Origin: Gemmatimonadota bacterium
Lineage (GTDB): Bacteria > Gemmatimonadota > Gemmatimonadetes > Gemmatimonadales > GWC2-71-9
Direction: 5' to 3'
Length of the DNA: 64,000 nucleotides
Assembly: GCA_016713785.1 (NCBI GenBank)
Contig: JADJOM010000001.1
Location: 62,001 to 126,000 of the forward strand
The notes beneath the pieces are model-generated. The model did not search any database. It was given only the letters and a program-made list of their open reading frames with translations, and was not told where the DNA came from. Of the stretch, positions 27,053 through 36,766 are shown piece after piece. The position numbers were made by a program, and so were the translations under genes. The first letter of the stretch is position 1, and every line of letters starts with the position of its first letter.

Positions 27053-29566
27053 ATGGCCCGTCAGACTGCCCCCCTGGAAGTCCACAAGTTCGGAGGTGCC
27101 TCGCTCGCCGATCCCCCGGCGGTGCGGCACGCCGTGTCGATCCTGCAGGGCCGCCCCGGCCCGCGGGTGGTGGTCGTCTCCGCGATGGCGGGGGTGACCG
27201 ACCTGCTGCTCACCGCCGCCGCCAAGGCGCAGGCCGGCGACGTCACGGCCGCGTACCAGGCGGCGGCGCAGCTGCGGGAGCGGCACCACGCGGCGGCGAA
27301 GGCGCTGGCCCCGGCCGGCGCGGTGCGCAACGAGCTGCTGGCCTTCATCGACGCGCAGGTGGACGAGCTGGAGACGCTGGCCAAGGGGCTGTCGATCCTG
27401 CGGGAGCTGACGCCCCGCACCAGCGACTTCCTGGTGGCCCGGGGCGAGCGGCTCTCGGCGCGGCTGGTGACCGCCGCGCTGCTCGCCGCCGGGGTGAGCA
27501 CCAAGCATATCGACGCCACCGAGGTGGTGCGCACCGACGCCGGCTTCGGCAACGCCTCCCCCGACCTCGACGGCACCGACGCCCGGATGCGGAAGGCGCT
27601 CAAGCCGCTGCTGGCCAGGGGCGTGACGCCGGTGGTCACTGGCTTCATCGGCCAGGCGCCGTCGGGGGAGGTCACCACGCTGGGCCGGGGCGGCTCGGAC
27701 CTGACGGCGGCGCTGGTGGGCCGCGCCCTCGGCGCCGCGCGGGTGAGCCTCTGGAAGGACGTGCCGGGGCTGCTCACCGCCGACCCGCGGGTAGTGCCCG
27801 ACGCGCGGGTGCTGCCCCAGCTCAACGTGCGCGAGGCGGCGGAGCTGGCCTACTACGGCGCCAAGGTGCTCCACCCCCGCGCCCTGATCCCGATCCTGGG
27901 CCGCAAGGTGCCGCTCTTCGTGCGGCCCTTCGCGGCCCCGGCCGACGAGGGCACGGAGGTGTCGGAACGGGTGACCGGGCTCGAGGTGCCGGTGAAGGCG
28001 CTCTCCGGCGCCGGCGGCCAGGCGCTGGTGACGGTCGAGGGGAACGGGATGCTCGGCGTACCGGGCGTGGCGGCGCGGACCTTCGCGGCGCTGCACCGCG
28101 AGGGGATCTCGGTGTCGCTCATCACCCAGGCCAGCTCGGAACACTCGATCTGCTTCTCGGTGCCGGCGGAGAGCGCGGAGGCGGCGCGGCGCTGCCTGAC
28201 CGAGGCCTTCCGCGACGAGATCACCCACCGCGAGATCGACGGGGTGCGGCTCACGCCCGGCGTGGCGACGATCGCGGTGGTGGGCCTCGGCATGGCGGGG
28301 ACGCCGGGGGTGGCGCGGCGGGTGTTCTCGGCGCTGGCCGAGGCCGGGATCAACGTCATCGCGATCGCGCAGGGGTCGAGCGAGCTCAACATCTCGGCGG
28401 TGGTGGGCGAGGCGCAGGCGCGGGACGCGCAGCGCGCCATCCACGCCGCCTTCCAGCTGGGCAAGGTGGGCGGCGGCTCGGCCGCGCCGCGCGACCGGCT
28501 GGACGTCTTCCTGCTCGGCTTCGGGCGGATCGGGCGCAGCTTCACCGAGCTGGTGGGCGAGCTGCCGGCGCAGGGGCCCAAGGTGCGGATCGTGGGCGTG
28601 GCCGACCGCAGCGGCGTGGTGTTCGACCCGGCCGGCCTCTCGGCGCACCGGCTCACGGCGGTGGCGCGGGAGAAGGCCAAGGGCCACTCGCTGCGGCACC
28701 TCGAGGGCGGGGCACCGTGGAACGCGGAGTTCGCGGTGAAGGCCGCCACCCGGCACGCGCTGTCGCACCCGGTGCTGGTGGACGTGACCGCCGACGATAC
28801 CACCGAGGTGCTGCGCGGGGCGCTGAGCCACGGGATGGACGTGGTGCTCGCCAACAAGAAGCCGCTGGCGGGAAGCGCGGCGGGCGCGGAGGCGCTGCTG
28901 GCGCTGGCCCGCACCCACGGCCGGCGGCTGCGGCACGAGGCCACGGTGGGCGCCGGCCTGCCGGTGATGGACACCTTCGCCAAGCTGCTCGAGACCGGGG
29001 ACGAGGTGCTCTCCATCGAGGGGTGCCTCTCGGGGACCCTGGGCTTCCTGCTGTCGGAGCTGGAGCGGGGAACGACGTTCTCGGACGCCCTCCGCGCCGC
29101 CATGGACAAGGGCTTCACCGAACCCGACCCGCGGGACGACCTCTCCGGCGCCGACGTGGCGCGGAAGGCGCTGATCCTGGGCCGGCTCATGGGCTTCAGC
29201 GGCGAGCCGGGCTCGGTGGTGACCGAGTCGCTGGTGCCGCCCGACGCGCGGGCGCTGCCGCTCAAGCAGTTCCTGGCCCGGCTCGGCACCTGGGACGAGC
29301 ACTTTGCCCGCAAGGTCCGGGAGGCGCGGCAGGCGGGGAAGGTGCTGCGCTACGTGGCCACGGTGTCCCCGCGGCGGCTCCGGGTGGGGCTCACGGCGGT
29401 GAGCCCCGAGAGCCCCTTCGCCGCGCTCAAGGGCACCGACAACCAGATCGTGTTCACCACCGCGCGCTACAAGGAGCACCCGCTGGTGATCCGCGGCCCG
29501 GGCGCGGGCCCGCTGGTGACGGCGGCGGGGGTGCTGAACGACGTGCTGGCGCTGGCGAGGAGATAG
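27053..29566 (+). CDS. thrA: Bifunctional aspartate kinase / homoserine dehydrogenase I
   Basis: An 837-residue fusion catalysing the first and third steps of the aspartate pathway. The kinase part starts VHKFGGASLADP and has GRGGSDLTAALVGRAL. Two ACT domains follow (MLGVPGVAARTFAALHREGI and GVARRVFSALAEAGINVIAI). The dehydrogenase part has the Rossmann motif LLGFGRIGRSFTEL, DVTADDTTEVLR and ANKKPLAG. Length and order match E. coli ThrA. It heads the thrA-thrB-thrC set, separated from thrB by a 121 bp spacer filled with GGGAAGC repeats. Feedback control by threonine through the ACT domains is expected. Confidence 0.93.
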   Translation: MARQTAPLEVHKFGGASLADPPAVRHAVSILQGRPGPRVVVVSAMAGVTDLLLTAAAKAQAGDVTAAYQAAAQLRERHHAAAKALAPAGAVRNELLAFIDAQVDELETLAKGLSILRELTPRTSDFLVARGERLSARLVTAALLAAGVSTKHIDATEVVRTDAGFGNASPDLDGTDARMRKALKPLLARGVTPVVTGFIGQAPSGEVTTLGRGGSDLTAALVGRALGAARVSLWKDVPGLLTADPRVVPDARVLPQLNVREAAELAYYGAKVLHPRALIPILGRKVPLFVRPFAAPADEGTEVSERVTGLEVPVKALSGAGGQALVTVEGNGMLGVPGVAARTFAALHREGISVSLITQASSEHSICFSVPAESAEAARRCLTEAFRDEITHREIDGVRLTPGVATIAVVGLGMAGTPGVARRVFSALAEAGINVIAIAQGSSELNISAVVGEAQARDAQRAIHAAFQLGKVGGGSAAPRDRLDVFLLGFGRIGRSFTELVGELPAQGPKVRIVGVADRSGVVFDPAGLSAHRLTAVAREKAKGHSLRHLEGGAPWNAEFAVKAATRHALSHPVLVDVTADDTTEVLRGALSHGMDVVLANKKPLAGSAAGAEALLALARTHGRRLRHEATVGAGLPVMDTFAKLLETGDEVLSIEGCLSGTLGFLLSELERGTTFSDALRAAMDKGFTEPDPRDDLSGADVARKALILGRLMGFSGEPGSVVTESLVPPDARALPLKQFLARLGTWDEHFARKVREARQAGKVLRYVATVSPRRLRVGLTAVSPESPFAALKGTDNQIVFTTARYKEHPLVIRGPGAGPLVTAAGVLNDVLALARR

Positions 29567-29605
29567 GCGGCTCGGCGCCTCGGCGGTTCGGCGGTGCCCG
29601 AGCGG

Positions 29606-29646
29606 CGGGAAGCGGGAAGCGGGAAGCGGGAAGCGGAAAACGGGTA
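29606..29646 (+). repeat. GGGAAGC heptamer array
   Basis: CGGCGGGAAGCGGGAAGCGG and further units between thrA and thrB, sense to both. It is preceded by a degenerate stretch (TAGGCGGCTCGGCG) starting at the thrA stop codon. Confidence 0.85.
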
Positions 29647-29687
29647 ACGGACACTCGGGCAGGCACACGGGGTGAGGGCGGCTATCG

Positions 29688-30620
29688 GTGAGTGATCGGG
29701 TGCGGGTGTTTGCGCCGGGGAGCGTGGGGAACGTGGGCCCCGGGCTCGACATCATGGGGATGGCGCTGGCCGGCCCCGGGGATGTCGTGGAGGCGGCGCA
29801 CGCGGCGGAGCCGGGCGTGGTGGTGCTCGACGCCGGTCACCCCGACCTCCCGAAGGAAGCCGGCGCCAACACCGCCGCGCTCGCGGCCCAGGCGGCCATC
29901 CGCGCCGCCGGCCGGCCCGAGGCGGGACTCACCCTCCGCATCACCAAGGGGCTGCCGCTCTCCGGCGGCCAGGGCGGGAGCGCCGCGAGCGCCGTGGCCG
30001 GCGCGGTGGCGGCGAACGCCCTGCTCCAGCTGCACCTCACCGAACAGCAGCTGCTCGAGTCGGCGCTCGCCGCCGAGGCGTGCGTGGCCGGCTGGCACCT
30101 GGACAACATCCTGCCGTCGCTGATCGGGGGGATCGTGCTGATCCGCGACGCCCGCGCCTGCGACTACGCCCGGCTCCCGTGGCCCGCCGGGCTGCGGGTG
30201 GTGGTGGCGCACCCGGGGCAGCGGCTGCGCACCGCCGAGGGGCGCGCGGTGCTGCCGCGGGAGATCCCGCGGGACGTGGCGGTGTACCAGGCGGCGCAGG
30301 TGGCGGGGATGGTACTGGCGTTCACCACCGGCGACCTGGACCTGCTGCGCCGCTCGCTCGACGACCGCATCGCGGAGCCGGCGCGGGCGCCGCTGCTGCC
30401 GGGCTTCCCGGCCGCCAAGGCGGCGGCGCTCGAGGCCGGCGCGCTGGGCTGCTCCATCTCCGGCAGCGGGCCGACGGCCTTCGCCTTCGCGGCGAACGAC
30501 GCCGCCGGCGTGATCGTCGCCGCGGCGATGGCGCGGGCCTACGCCGCCGCCGGGGTGCCCTGCACCACCCGGGTCACCGAGGTGAGCGCCACCGGCGCGC
30601 GCCTGCTCGAGGGGCACTGA
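29688..30620 (+). CDS. thrB: Homoserine kinase
   Basis: A 310-residue GHMP kinase. The start is GTG 29688 (SDRVRVFAPGSVGNVGPGLD). The ATP-binding loop PLSGGQGGSAASAVAGAVAA is the GHMP P-S-S-A-N-type motif in the form used by ThrB, and the C-terminal motif GCSISGSGPTAFAFA is present. It phosphorylates homoserine for threonine synthase. Its TGA overlaps the thrC ATG by one base. Confidence 0.92.
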   Translation: MSDRVRVFAPGSVGNVGPGLDIMGMALAGPGDVVEAAHAAEPGVVVLDAGHPDLPKEAGANTAALAAQAAIRAAGRPEAGLTLRITKGLPLSGGQGGSAASAVAGAVAANALLQLHLTEQQLLESALAAEACVAGWHLDNILPSLIGGIVLIRDARACDYARLPWPAGLRVVVAHPGQRLRTAEGRAVLPREIPRDVAVYQAAQVAGMVLAFTTGDLDLLRRSLDDRIAEPARAPLLPGFPAAKAAALEAGALGCSISGSGPTAFAFAANDAAGVIVAAAMARAYAAAGVPCTTRVTEVSATGARLLEGH

Positions 30621-31885
30621 TGGCCAGCCTCCAGGTCTGCGCCGCCTGCGGCGACCAGTACGGCGAGCTCGATCCCGCGGTGCGCTGTGACTGCGGCGGG
30701 CTGCTCGAGCTGCGGCACGACCCGCCCGCCGAGGATGGCGCGAGCCTGCGGCGCCTGTTCGAGGAGCGCTGGGGCCAGCGCAACGACGCCAACCTCTCCG
30801 GGGTGTGGCGCTACCGCGAGCTGGTGCTCCCCTCGGTGGGGGAGCAGATGGTCACCCACCCCGAGGGGAACACCCCCCTGCTCCGCCGGCCGGCCATCGC
30901 CACGTGGGCGGGGCTGCCGCGGCTCCGCCTCAAGCACGAGGGCCACAATCCCACCGGGTCGTTCAAGGACCGGGGGATGACCGTCGGCGTGACCCAGGCC
31001 AAGCGGATCGGCGCCCGGGCCATCGCCTGCGCCAGCACCGGCAACACCTCCGCGGCGCTCGCGGCCTACGGGGCGCAGGCGGGGATCCCGGCGCTGGTGT
31101 TCGTGCCGGCGGGCCAGGTGGCGCTGGGCAAGCTGTCGCAGTCGCTGGCCTACGGCGCGCGCACCCTGCTGGTGCGGGGCGACTTCGACGCCTGCCTGGC
31201 GCTGGTGCAGCAGGCCGCCGACCAGCTCGGCGTCTACCTGCTCAACTCCATCAACCCCTACCGGCTCGAGGGGCAGAAGAGCATCGTGCTCGAGTTGCTG
31301 CACCAGCTGTGCTGGGAGGTGCCCGACTGGATCGTGCTGCCGGCGGGGAACCTCGGCAACACGGCGGCGTTCGGGAAGGCGCTGGTGGAGGCGAAGGCGG
31401 CGGGGCTCATCGACCGGCTGCCGCGGATCGCGGCGGTGCAGGCGGCGGGGGCGGCACCGTTCGCACGGGGGTTCGCCGAGGGGTTCAGGGCGCGGCACAC
31501 GGTCAAGGCGGAGACCATCGCCACGGCCATCAAGATCGGCGACCCGGCGAGCTGGGACCGCGGGGTGCGCACCATCCGCGACACCGACGGGGTGGTGACC
31601 GCGGTGACCGACGCCGAGATCCTCGAGGCGAAGGCGGTGATCGACGCGGCCGGCGTGGGGTGCGAGCCGGCCAGCGCCGCGAGCGTGGCGGGAGCGCGCA
31701 AGCTGCGCGAGGCGGGGGTGATCGCCCACGACGCGCGGGTGATGGCGGTGCTCACCGGCCACGTGCTCAAGGACCCGGGGGCGCTCATCACCTATCACCA
31801 GGAGCTGGAGCCGCCGCCCGCGCGCGCCAACCGCCCCATCGAGATCGCGGCGGACCTGCGGGAGGTGGAGCGGGTGATGCGGTAG
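30620..31885 (+). CDS. thrC: Threonine synthase
   Basis: A 421-residue PLP enzyme. An N-terminal zinc ribbon (CAACGDQYGE and RCDCGG) marks the plant/archaea-like class of threonine synthase. The PLP lysine lies in HNPTGSFKDRGMTVGV, and CASTGNTSAALAAYGAQAGI binds the cofactor phosphate. ATG 30620 overlaps the thrB stop. The C-terminus EVERVMR and the TAG stop run into a GGCGGTAR array. The operon therefore covers aspartate to threonine apart from aspartate semialdehyde dehydrogenase. Confidence 0.93.
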   Translation: MASLQVCAACGDQYGELDPAVRCDCGGLLELRHDPPAEDGASLRRLFEERWGQRNDANLSGVWRYRELVLPSVGEQMVTHPEGNTPLLRRPAIATWAGLPRLRLKHEGHNPTGSFKDRGMTVGVTQAKRIGARAIACASTGNTSAALAAYGAQAGIPALVFVPAGQVALGKLSQSLAYGARTLLVRGDFDACLALVQQAADQLGVYLLNSINPYRLEGQKSIVLELLHQLCWEVPDWIVLPAGNLGNTAAFGKALVEAKAAGLIDRLPRIAAVQAAGAAPFARGFAEGFRARHTVKAETIATAIKIGDPASWDRGVRTIRDTDGVVTAVTDAEILEAKAVIDAAGVGCEPASAASVAGARKLREAGVIAHDARVMAVLTGHVLKDPGALITYHQELEPPPARANRPIEIAADLREVERVMR

Positions 31886-31909
31886 GGCGGTAGGGCGGTA
31901 GGGCGGTAG
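31880..31909 (+). repeat. GGCGGTAR octamer array at the thrC stop codon
   Basis: CGGTAGGGCGGTAGGGCGGT and onward, four units, the first containing the thrC stop. It lies about 30 bp upstream of the peroxiredoxin start. Confidence 0.9.
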
Positions 31910-31937
31910 ATTGGGGAACCCTCCTTCCGGAGACGGA

Positions 31938-32486
31938 ATGCCACGCATGCTCACCGCGGCGGGTCTGCTGCTCGCCGCCACCGCGCTCACCGCGCAGGCA
32001 CCGGTGCCCCTCAAGCCCGGTGACCAGATCCCGGACCTGGCGCTGACTGGCGCCACCCGGGGCGGAGTGCTCCAGCGCCCTGTGCGCCTGAGCGAGCTCC
32101 GCGACCACACGCTCGTCATCGCGTTCTTCTACAAGGCGCGGACCAGCGGCTGAACGGTGCAAATGGACGCGTACCGTGATCAGTACGCGACGCTCGTAGG
32201 AGACACCAGCAAGGTGACGCTGCTGGCCGTCAGCGTGGACCCGGCGGCCGAGCTCGCCAGCTGGGCGAAGGACAAGGACTACCCGTTCACCTTCCTGAGC
32301 GATCCCGACGGCGCGATGGGCCGCGCCTTCGGCGCCTGGGAGCCGAAGTACCGGATGGACAATCGCACGCTGTTCGTGGTGGCGCCGGGCGGGAAGGTCG
32401 CGCACGTGATGGCGCCGTTTCGCGAGGTGGATCCGCAGGCCTACGTGGAGTTGCGGGAGGCGATTGCGAAGGCGGCAGGGCGGTAA
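31938..32486 (+). CDS. Exported peroxiredoxin with in-frame TGA at the peroxidatic position (probable selenoprotein)
   Basis: A 182-residue AhpC/TSA-fold protein with an N-terminal signal peptide (AAGLLLAATALTAQA then PVP). The active-site segment reads AFFYKARTSG-TGA-TVQMDAYRD. The TGA (32151-32153, residue 72) sits exactly where thiol peroxidases of the BCP/AhpC type have the catalytic Cys of T-x-x-C. The frame continues without a shift through FTFLSDPDGAMGRAFG and the active-site Arg in DNRTLFVVAPGGKV (R143). The protein has no Cys at all, so without selenocysteine it would have no catalytic residue. A hairpin fitting the bacterial SECIS model follows the TGA. A Cys-to-stop sequencing error is the alternative. 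RBS GGAGA precedes ATG 31938. Confidence 0.85.
32168..32189 (+). promoter_or_regulatory. Putative bacterial SECIS hairpin
   Basis: CGCGTAC (32168-32174) pairs perfectly with GTACGCG (32183-32189) around the 8-base loop CGTGATCA. The loop starts 21 bases after the TGA and has G as its second base. Bacterial SECIS elements need a small apical loop with an early G at roughly this distance from the UGA, so the geometry fits. Confidence 0.65.
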
Positions 32487-32550
32487 GGCGGTAAGGCGGT
32501 AAGGCGGTAAGGCGGTAAGGCGGTAAGGCGGTAAGGCGGTAAGGCGGTAC
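32471..32550 (+). repeat. GGCGGTAA octamer array, eight perfect units
   Basis: Eight identical CGGTAAGG units in a row from 32481, beginning at the TAA stop of the peroxiredoxin gene. This is the longest and most regular octamer array in the window. Confidence 0.95.
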
Positions 32551-32561
32551 ACCAAAGGCAG

Positions 32562-32593
32562 GCGACCCCGCGGACAGCATCCCGAGGGGTCGC
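32562..32593. terminator. Terminator hairpin with T tract between octamer arrays
   Basis: GCGACCCC (32562-32569) pairs with GGGGTCGC (32586-32593) and is followed by TTTT. The stem has the same GCGACCCC sequence as the terminator at 16493. Confidence 0.75.
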
Positions 32594-32599
32594 TTTTGT

Positions 32600-32617
32600 C
32601 TACCGCCCTACCGCCCG
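32600..32617 (-). repeat. GGCGGTAR array at the sugar dehydrogenase stop codon
   Basis: On the minus strand, TCGGGCGGTAGGGCGGTAG contains the TAG stop of the sugar dehydrogenase gene. It mirrors the array at 32471-32550. Confidence 0.9.
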
Positions 32618-33852
32618 ACCATCACCTTCCAGATCGTCCCCGACCCTTCGTCGGCGATGTAGAGCGAGCCGTCGGGGCCGGCGGCCACGCCGGCGGGGCG
32701 GAGGCTGGTGGGGCCGCGGCTGCCAGTGGCGAAGGTCTCGTACTGCCCCGTGGGGCGGCCGCTGGCGTCGAAGGGGACGAAGGCCACCCGGTACCCCTGC
32801 TGGGGCAGCGGGGCGCGGTTCCAGGAGCCGTGGAAGGCGATGAATGCCCCGCCGCGGTAGCGCTCCGGGAACTGGGTGCCGGCGTAGAAGGCGATGGCCA
32901 TGGGGGCCCAGTGGCCCGGGAAGCCGATCAGGGGCGCCTTCTTCGCCTCGCAGCGGGTGGTGCGGCGGCCGTCGCCGCCGTACTCCGGGGCGAGGACCCG
33001 CTTCCCCTGGCGCTGGTCGAAGTAGCAGTAGGGCCAGCCGAAGTCGTCGCCCGCGTCCACCTGCAGGAACTCCTCGGCGGGGAGCTCGGCGTTCTGTTCG
33101 TCGGTATAGCCCCAGTTGGCGCCCAGCTGGTCGCGGCCGTGGGGCGCGGCGAAGAGGCGGCCGGTGCCGGGCTGCACGGCGAGGGCCATGGCGTTGCGGA
33201 GCCCGGTGGCGTAGCGGGCGCCGTCCTGGTAGCGCTGCCCGGGCCGGGTGGCGCTGAAGCGCCAGAGGCCGGCGCGCTCCTCGAGCTCGGTGCAGGGGTC
33301 GTGGCCGGGGGAGCGGTTGCTGCGGTCGGCGTGCTGGCAGCTGTTGGTCTCGGAGCCGAGGTTGACGATGAGCGTGTCGCCGCCGAGGAAGGCGAGGGTC
33401 TTGGCGCCGTGGCCGCCGGTGGGGAGGCGGTCGACCATCGTCTCGGGGGCGCCCTGGGGCTGGTCCTCGCCGGGGGTGAGGCGCCAGCGGACCAGGCGGC
33501 TCGGGGCGGCGAGCCAGAGGTAGCCGTCGCGGAAGGCGATGCCGGTGCCGCCTTCCTCGCCGAAGGCCTTCCGGATATCGGCCACGCCGTCGCCGTTGGT
33601 ATCGCGGAGCAGGACCACGCCGGGCCCGCCGCCGCCGAGGGCGGCGGCGACGTCGCCATTGGGGAGGACGGTGATCTGGCGCACGCGTCCGAGGCGCTCG
33701 GCGACGACCACGGCGCAGAATCCCTCGGGGAGGACGAGCCCGCTCGCCCGGGTGCAGGCGGGGGGCGTGGGGGTCGGCGCGGGGGTCGGAAGGGTGTCGC
33801 GCCCGAGGGAAAGCAGGGCGCCACCGAGGGAAAGCAGAGGGACAAACCGCAT
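32608..33852 (-). CDS. PQQ-type glucose/sorbosone dehydrogenase-like protein, exported
   Basis: A 414-residue protein with a signal peptide from ATG 33852 (MRFVPLLSLGGALLSLG). The six-bladed propeller has GLVLPEGFCAVVVAERLGRV, TNGDGVADIRKAFG, ATGLRNAMALAVQPGTGRLF, DDFGWPYCYF and IAFHGSWNRAPL. These match the glucose/sorbosone dehydrogenase (GSDH) family of periplasmic quinoprotein dehydrogenases. The catalytic His of soluble GDH could be the one in TGGHGAKTLAF. The electron acceptor is unknown. The C-terminus MVGR and stop are part of the octamer array. Confidence 0.82.
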   Translation of the reverse strand: MRFVPLLSLGGALLSLGRDTLPTPAPTPTPPACTRASGLVLPEGFCAVVVAERLGRVRQITVLPNGDVAAALGGGGPGVVLLRDTNGDGVADIRKAFGEEGGTGIAFRDGYLWLAAPSRLVRWRLTPGEDQPQGAPETMVDRLPTGGHGAKTLAFLGGDTLIVNLGSETNSCQHADRSNRSPGHDPCTELEERAGLWRFSATRPGQRYQDGARYATGLRNAMALAVQPGTGRLFAAPHGRDQLGANWGYTDEQNAELPAEEFLQVDAGDDFGWPYCYFDQRQGKRVLAPEYGGDGRRTTRCEAKKAPLIGFPGHWAPMAIAFYAGTQFPERYRGGAFIAFHGSWNRAPLPQQGYRVAFVPFDASGRPTGQYETFATGSRGPTSLRPAGVAAGPDGSLYIADEGSGTIWKVMVGR

Positions 33853-34030
33853 CGGGGGACTCCGGGAGGGGGTGTTCTCCGAGGGAAGATAGCCCCCCGT
33901 GAGGCCGTTTCCAGAGGGGAAAATGCCGTTTTCCCTCTTGCACTCGGGGGGGAACACCTTAGTTTGGGTCTCGCGCGGCGCGGCGTCGCTCGCGCGGAAA
34001 GCACCAAATCACCCCTGATGGAGGCACCTG

Positions 34031-34336
34031 ATGGCCACGAAGAAGAAGGCGCCGGCCAAGAAGAAGGCCGCGAAGAAGGCCACGAAGCGGAAGCCGAATG
34101 CGGCGTTTATGAAGGCCCTGACGCCTTCGCCCCTGCTCGCGGCCGTCGTGGGCGAGAAGGCCCTGGCCCGGACCGAGGTGATCAAGAAGCTGTGGGCGTA
34201 CATCAAGAAGAACGGCCTGCAGGACAAGAAGAACCGTCGCGCGATCAACGCCGACGCGAAGCTCAAGCCGCTGTTCAAGAAGGACCAGGTGACCATGTTC
34301 GACCTGGCGAAGATCGCCAACAAGAACCTGAGCTAG
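34031..34336 (+). CDS. SWIB/MDM2-domain protein with histone H1-like tail
   Basis: A 101-residue protein. Residues 1-22 are a Lys/Ala tail (KKKAPAKKKAAKKATKRK) like those of bacterial histone H1 homologues. The rest is a SWIB domain: MKALTPSPLLAAVVGEKALA, EVIKKLWAYIKKNGLQDKKN and FDLAKIANKNL. Bacterial SWIB proteins are thought to bind DNA and to act in chromosome condensation or with topoisomerases. It stands alone, with its own terminator. Confidence 0.88.
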   Translation: MATKKKAPAKKKAAKKATKRKPNAAFMKALTPSPLLAAVVGEKALARTEVIKKLWAYIKKNGLQDKKNRRAINADAKLKPLFKKDQVTMFDLAKIANKNLS

Positions 34337-34363
34337 CTCGCGGTCCCTGCCGGAACGTGTTCC

Positions 34364-34389
34364 AAGGGCGCCCCCGTCGGGGCGCCCTT
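34364..34389 (+). terminator. Rho-independent terminator after the SWIB gene
   Basis: AAGGGCGCCCC and GGGGCGCCCTT form a perfect 11 bp stem with a CGTC tetraloop, 28 bp after the SWIB stop codon. Confidence 0.8.
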
Positions 34390-34446
34390 CGCGTTTCCGG
34401 GGGACGCCTTGGCATGGTGGGGGGCCCTCGTCATATTCCCCGCCCT

Positions 34447-36120
<1,674 letters not shown>

Positions 36121-36123
<3 letters not shown>

Positions 36124-36178
36124 GGCGGTAAGGCGGTAAGGCGGTAGGGCGGTAGGGCGGTACCGCCCTACCGCCGTA
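36121..36178. repeat. GGCGGTAR array with perfect 28 bp palindrome
   Basis: Begins at the ettA stop (TAGGGCGGTAAGGCGG). Units 36148-36161 and 36162-36175 are exact reverse complements with no spacer, so direct and inverted arrays abut. Both flanking genes are on the plus strand here, unlike the other mirrored arrays. Confidence 0.9.
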
Positions 36179-36253
36179 CCGCCTCCCGCCTTCAGGAAGC
36201 CCGCTTCATCCCATCCTCCTGATGCCTTCCACCCCGGGAGGCTTCCTTCCGGC

Positions 36254-36682
36254 ATGCTGCTCGCCGTCATCCACGCCGCCGTGACCTGGTTCATGGCCGG
36301 CCTGATCTGGTTCGTGCAGGTGGTCCACTACCCGCTCATGGGCCGGGTGGGGCTGGGGGAGGCGCCGGGGTACGCCGCCTCGCACCAGCGGCGGGTCTCG
36401 CTGGTGGTGGGCCCCGTGATGCTCCTCGAGGGGATCACCGCGCTGGCCCTGGTGGCGTCCCCGCCGCTGGCGTACAGCCGGGCCATCCCCGCGGTGGGCC
36501 TCGCGATGCTGGTCTTCATCTGGGCCTCCACCGCCATGCTGCAGATGCCGATGCACGGCCACCTGCTGGCCGGCGCCGACGCCCGGGCGCACCGGCGGCT
36601 GGTGGCCACCAACTGGATCCGGACGGTGCTGTGGACGGTGCGGGCGCTGCTCGCCGCCCGGCTGCTGCTCCCCGCCGGATGA
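36254..36682 (+). CDS. Small integral membrane protein, unknown function
   Basis: A 142-residue protein with four hydrophobic segments: residues 3-22 (LAVIHAAVTWFMAGLIWFVQ), 50-70, 78-95 and 120-138. Between them are conserved-looking polar motifs (VVHYPLMGRVG, ASHQRRVSLVVGP, MQMPMHGHLLAGAD). I do not know the family name; the pattern resembles DUF1772-type four-helix proteins. It stands 84 bp ahead of glgP, possibly in the same transcript. Confidence 0.6.
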   Translation: MLLAVIHAAVTWFMAGLIWFVQVVHYPLMGRVGLGEAPGYAASHQRRVSLVVGPVMLLEGITALALVASPPLAYSRAIPAVGLAMLVFIWASTAMLQMPMHGHLLAGADARAHRRLVATNWIRTVLWTVRALLAARLLLPAG

Positions 36683-36766
36683 GGGGCGCCCCGGCGGGTT
36701 TCGGTCCCCCCGGATTCTGAGTACCTTCCCCCTCGCCAGTCCGCGCCCCGCCCAGACCCGAGTGCA

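Noticed and set aside
25694..29755. A 1353-residue open frame on the minus strand spanning chrA, thrA and thrB
   Set aside because: Only its last 431 residues (chrA) show real motifs. The rest is Arg/His/Gly-rich shadow coding opposite the threonine genes, a base-composition artefact.
31938..32486. Peroxiredoxin as an ordinary pseudogene split by a stop codon
   Set aside because: The frame is unbroken on both sides, the stop is TGA rather than TAA/TAG, it falls exactly on the catalytic position and a SECIS-like hairpin follows. A sequencing error at this one codon cannot be excluded.
16447..32617. CRISPR array
   Set aside because: The arrays are direct tandem octamers or heptamers without spacers, and no cas genes are present.
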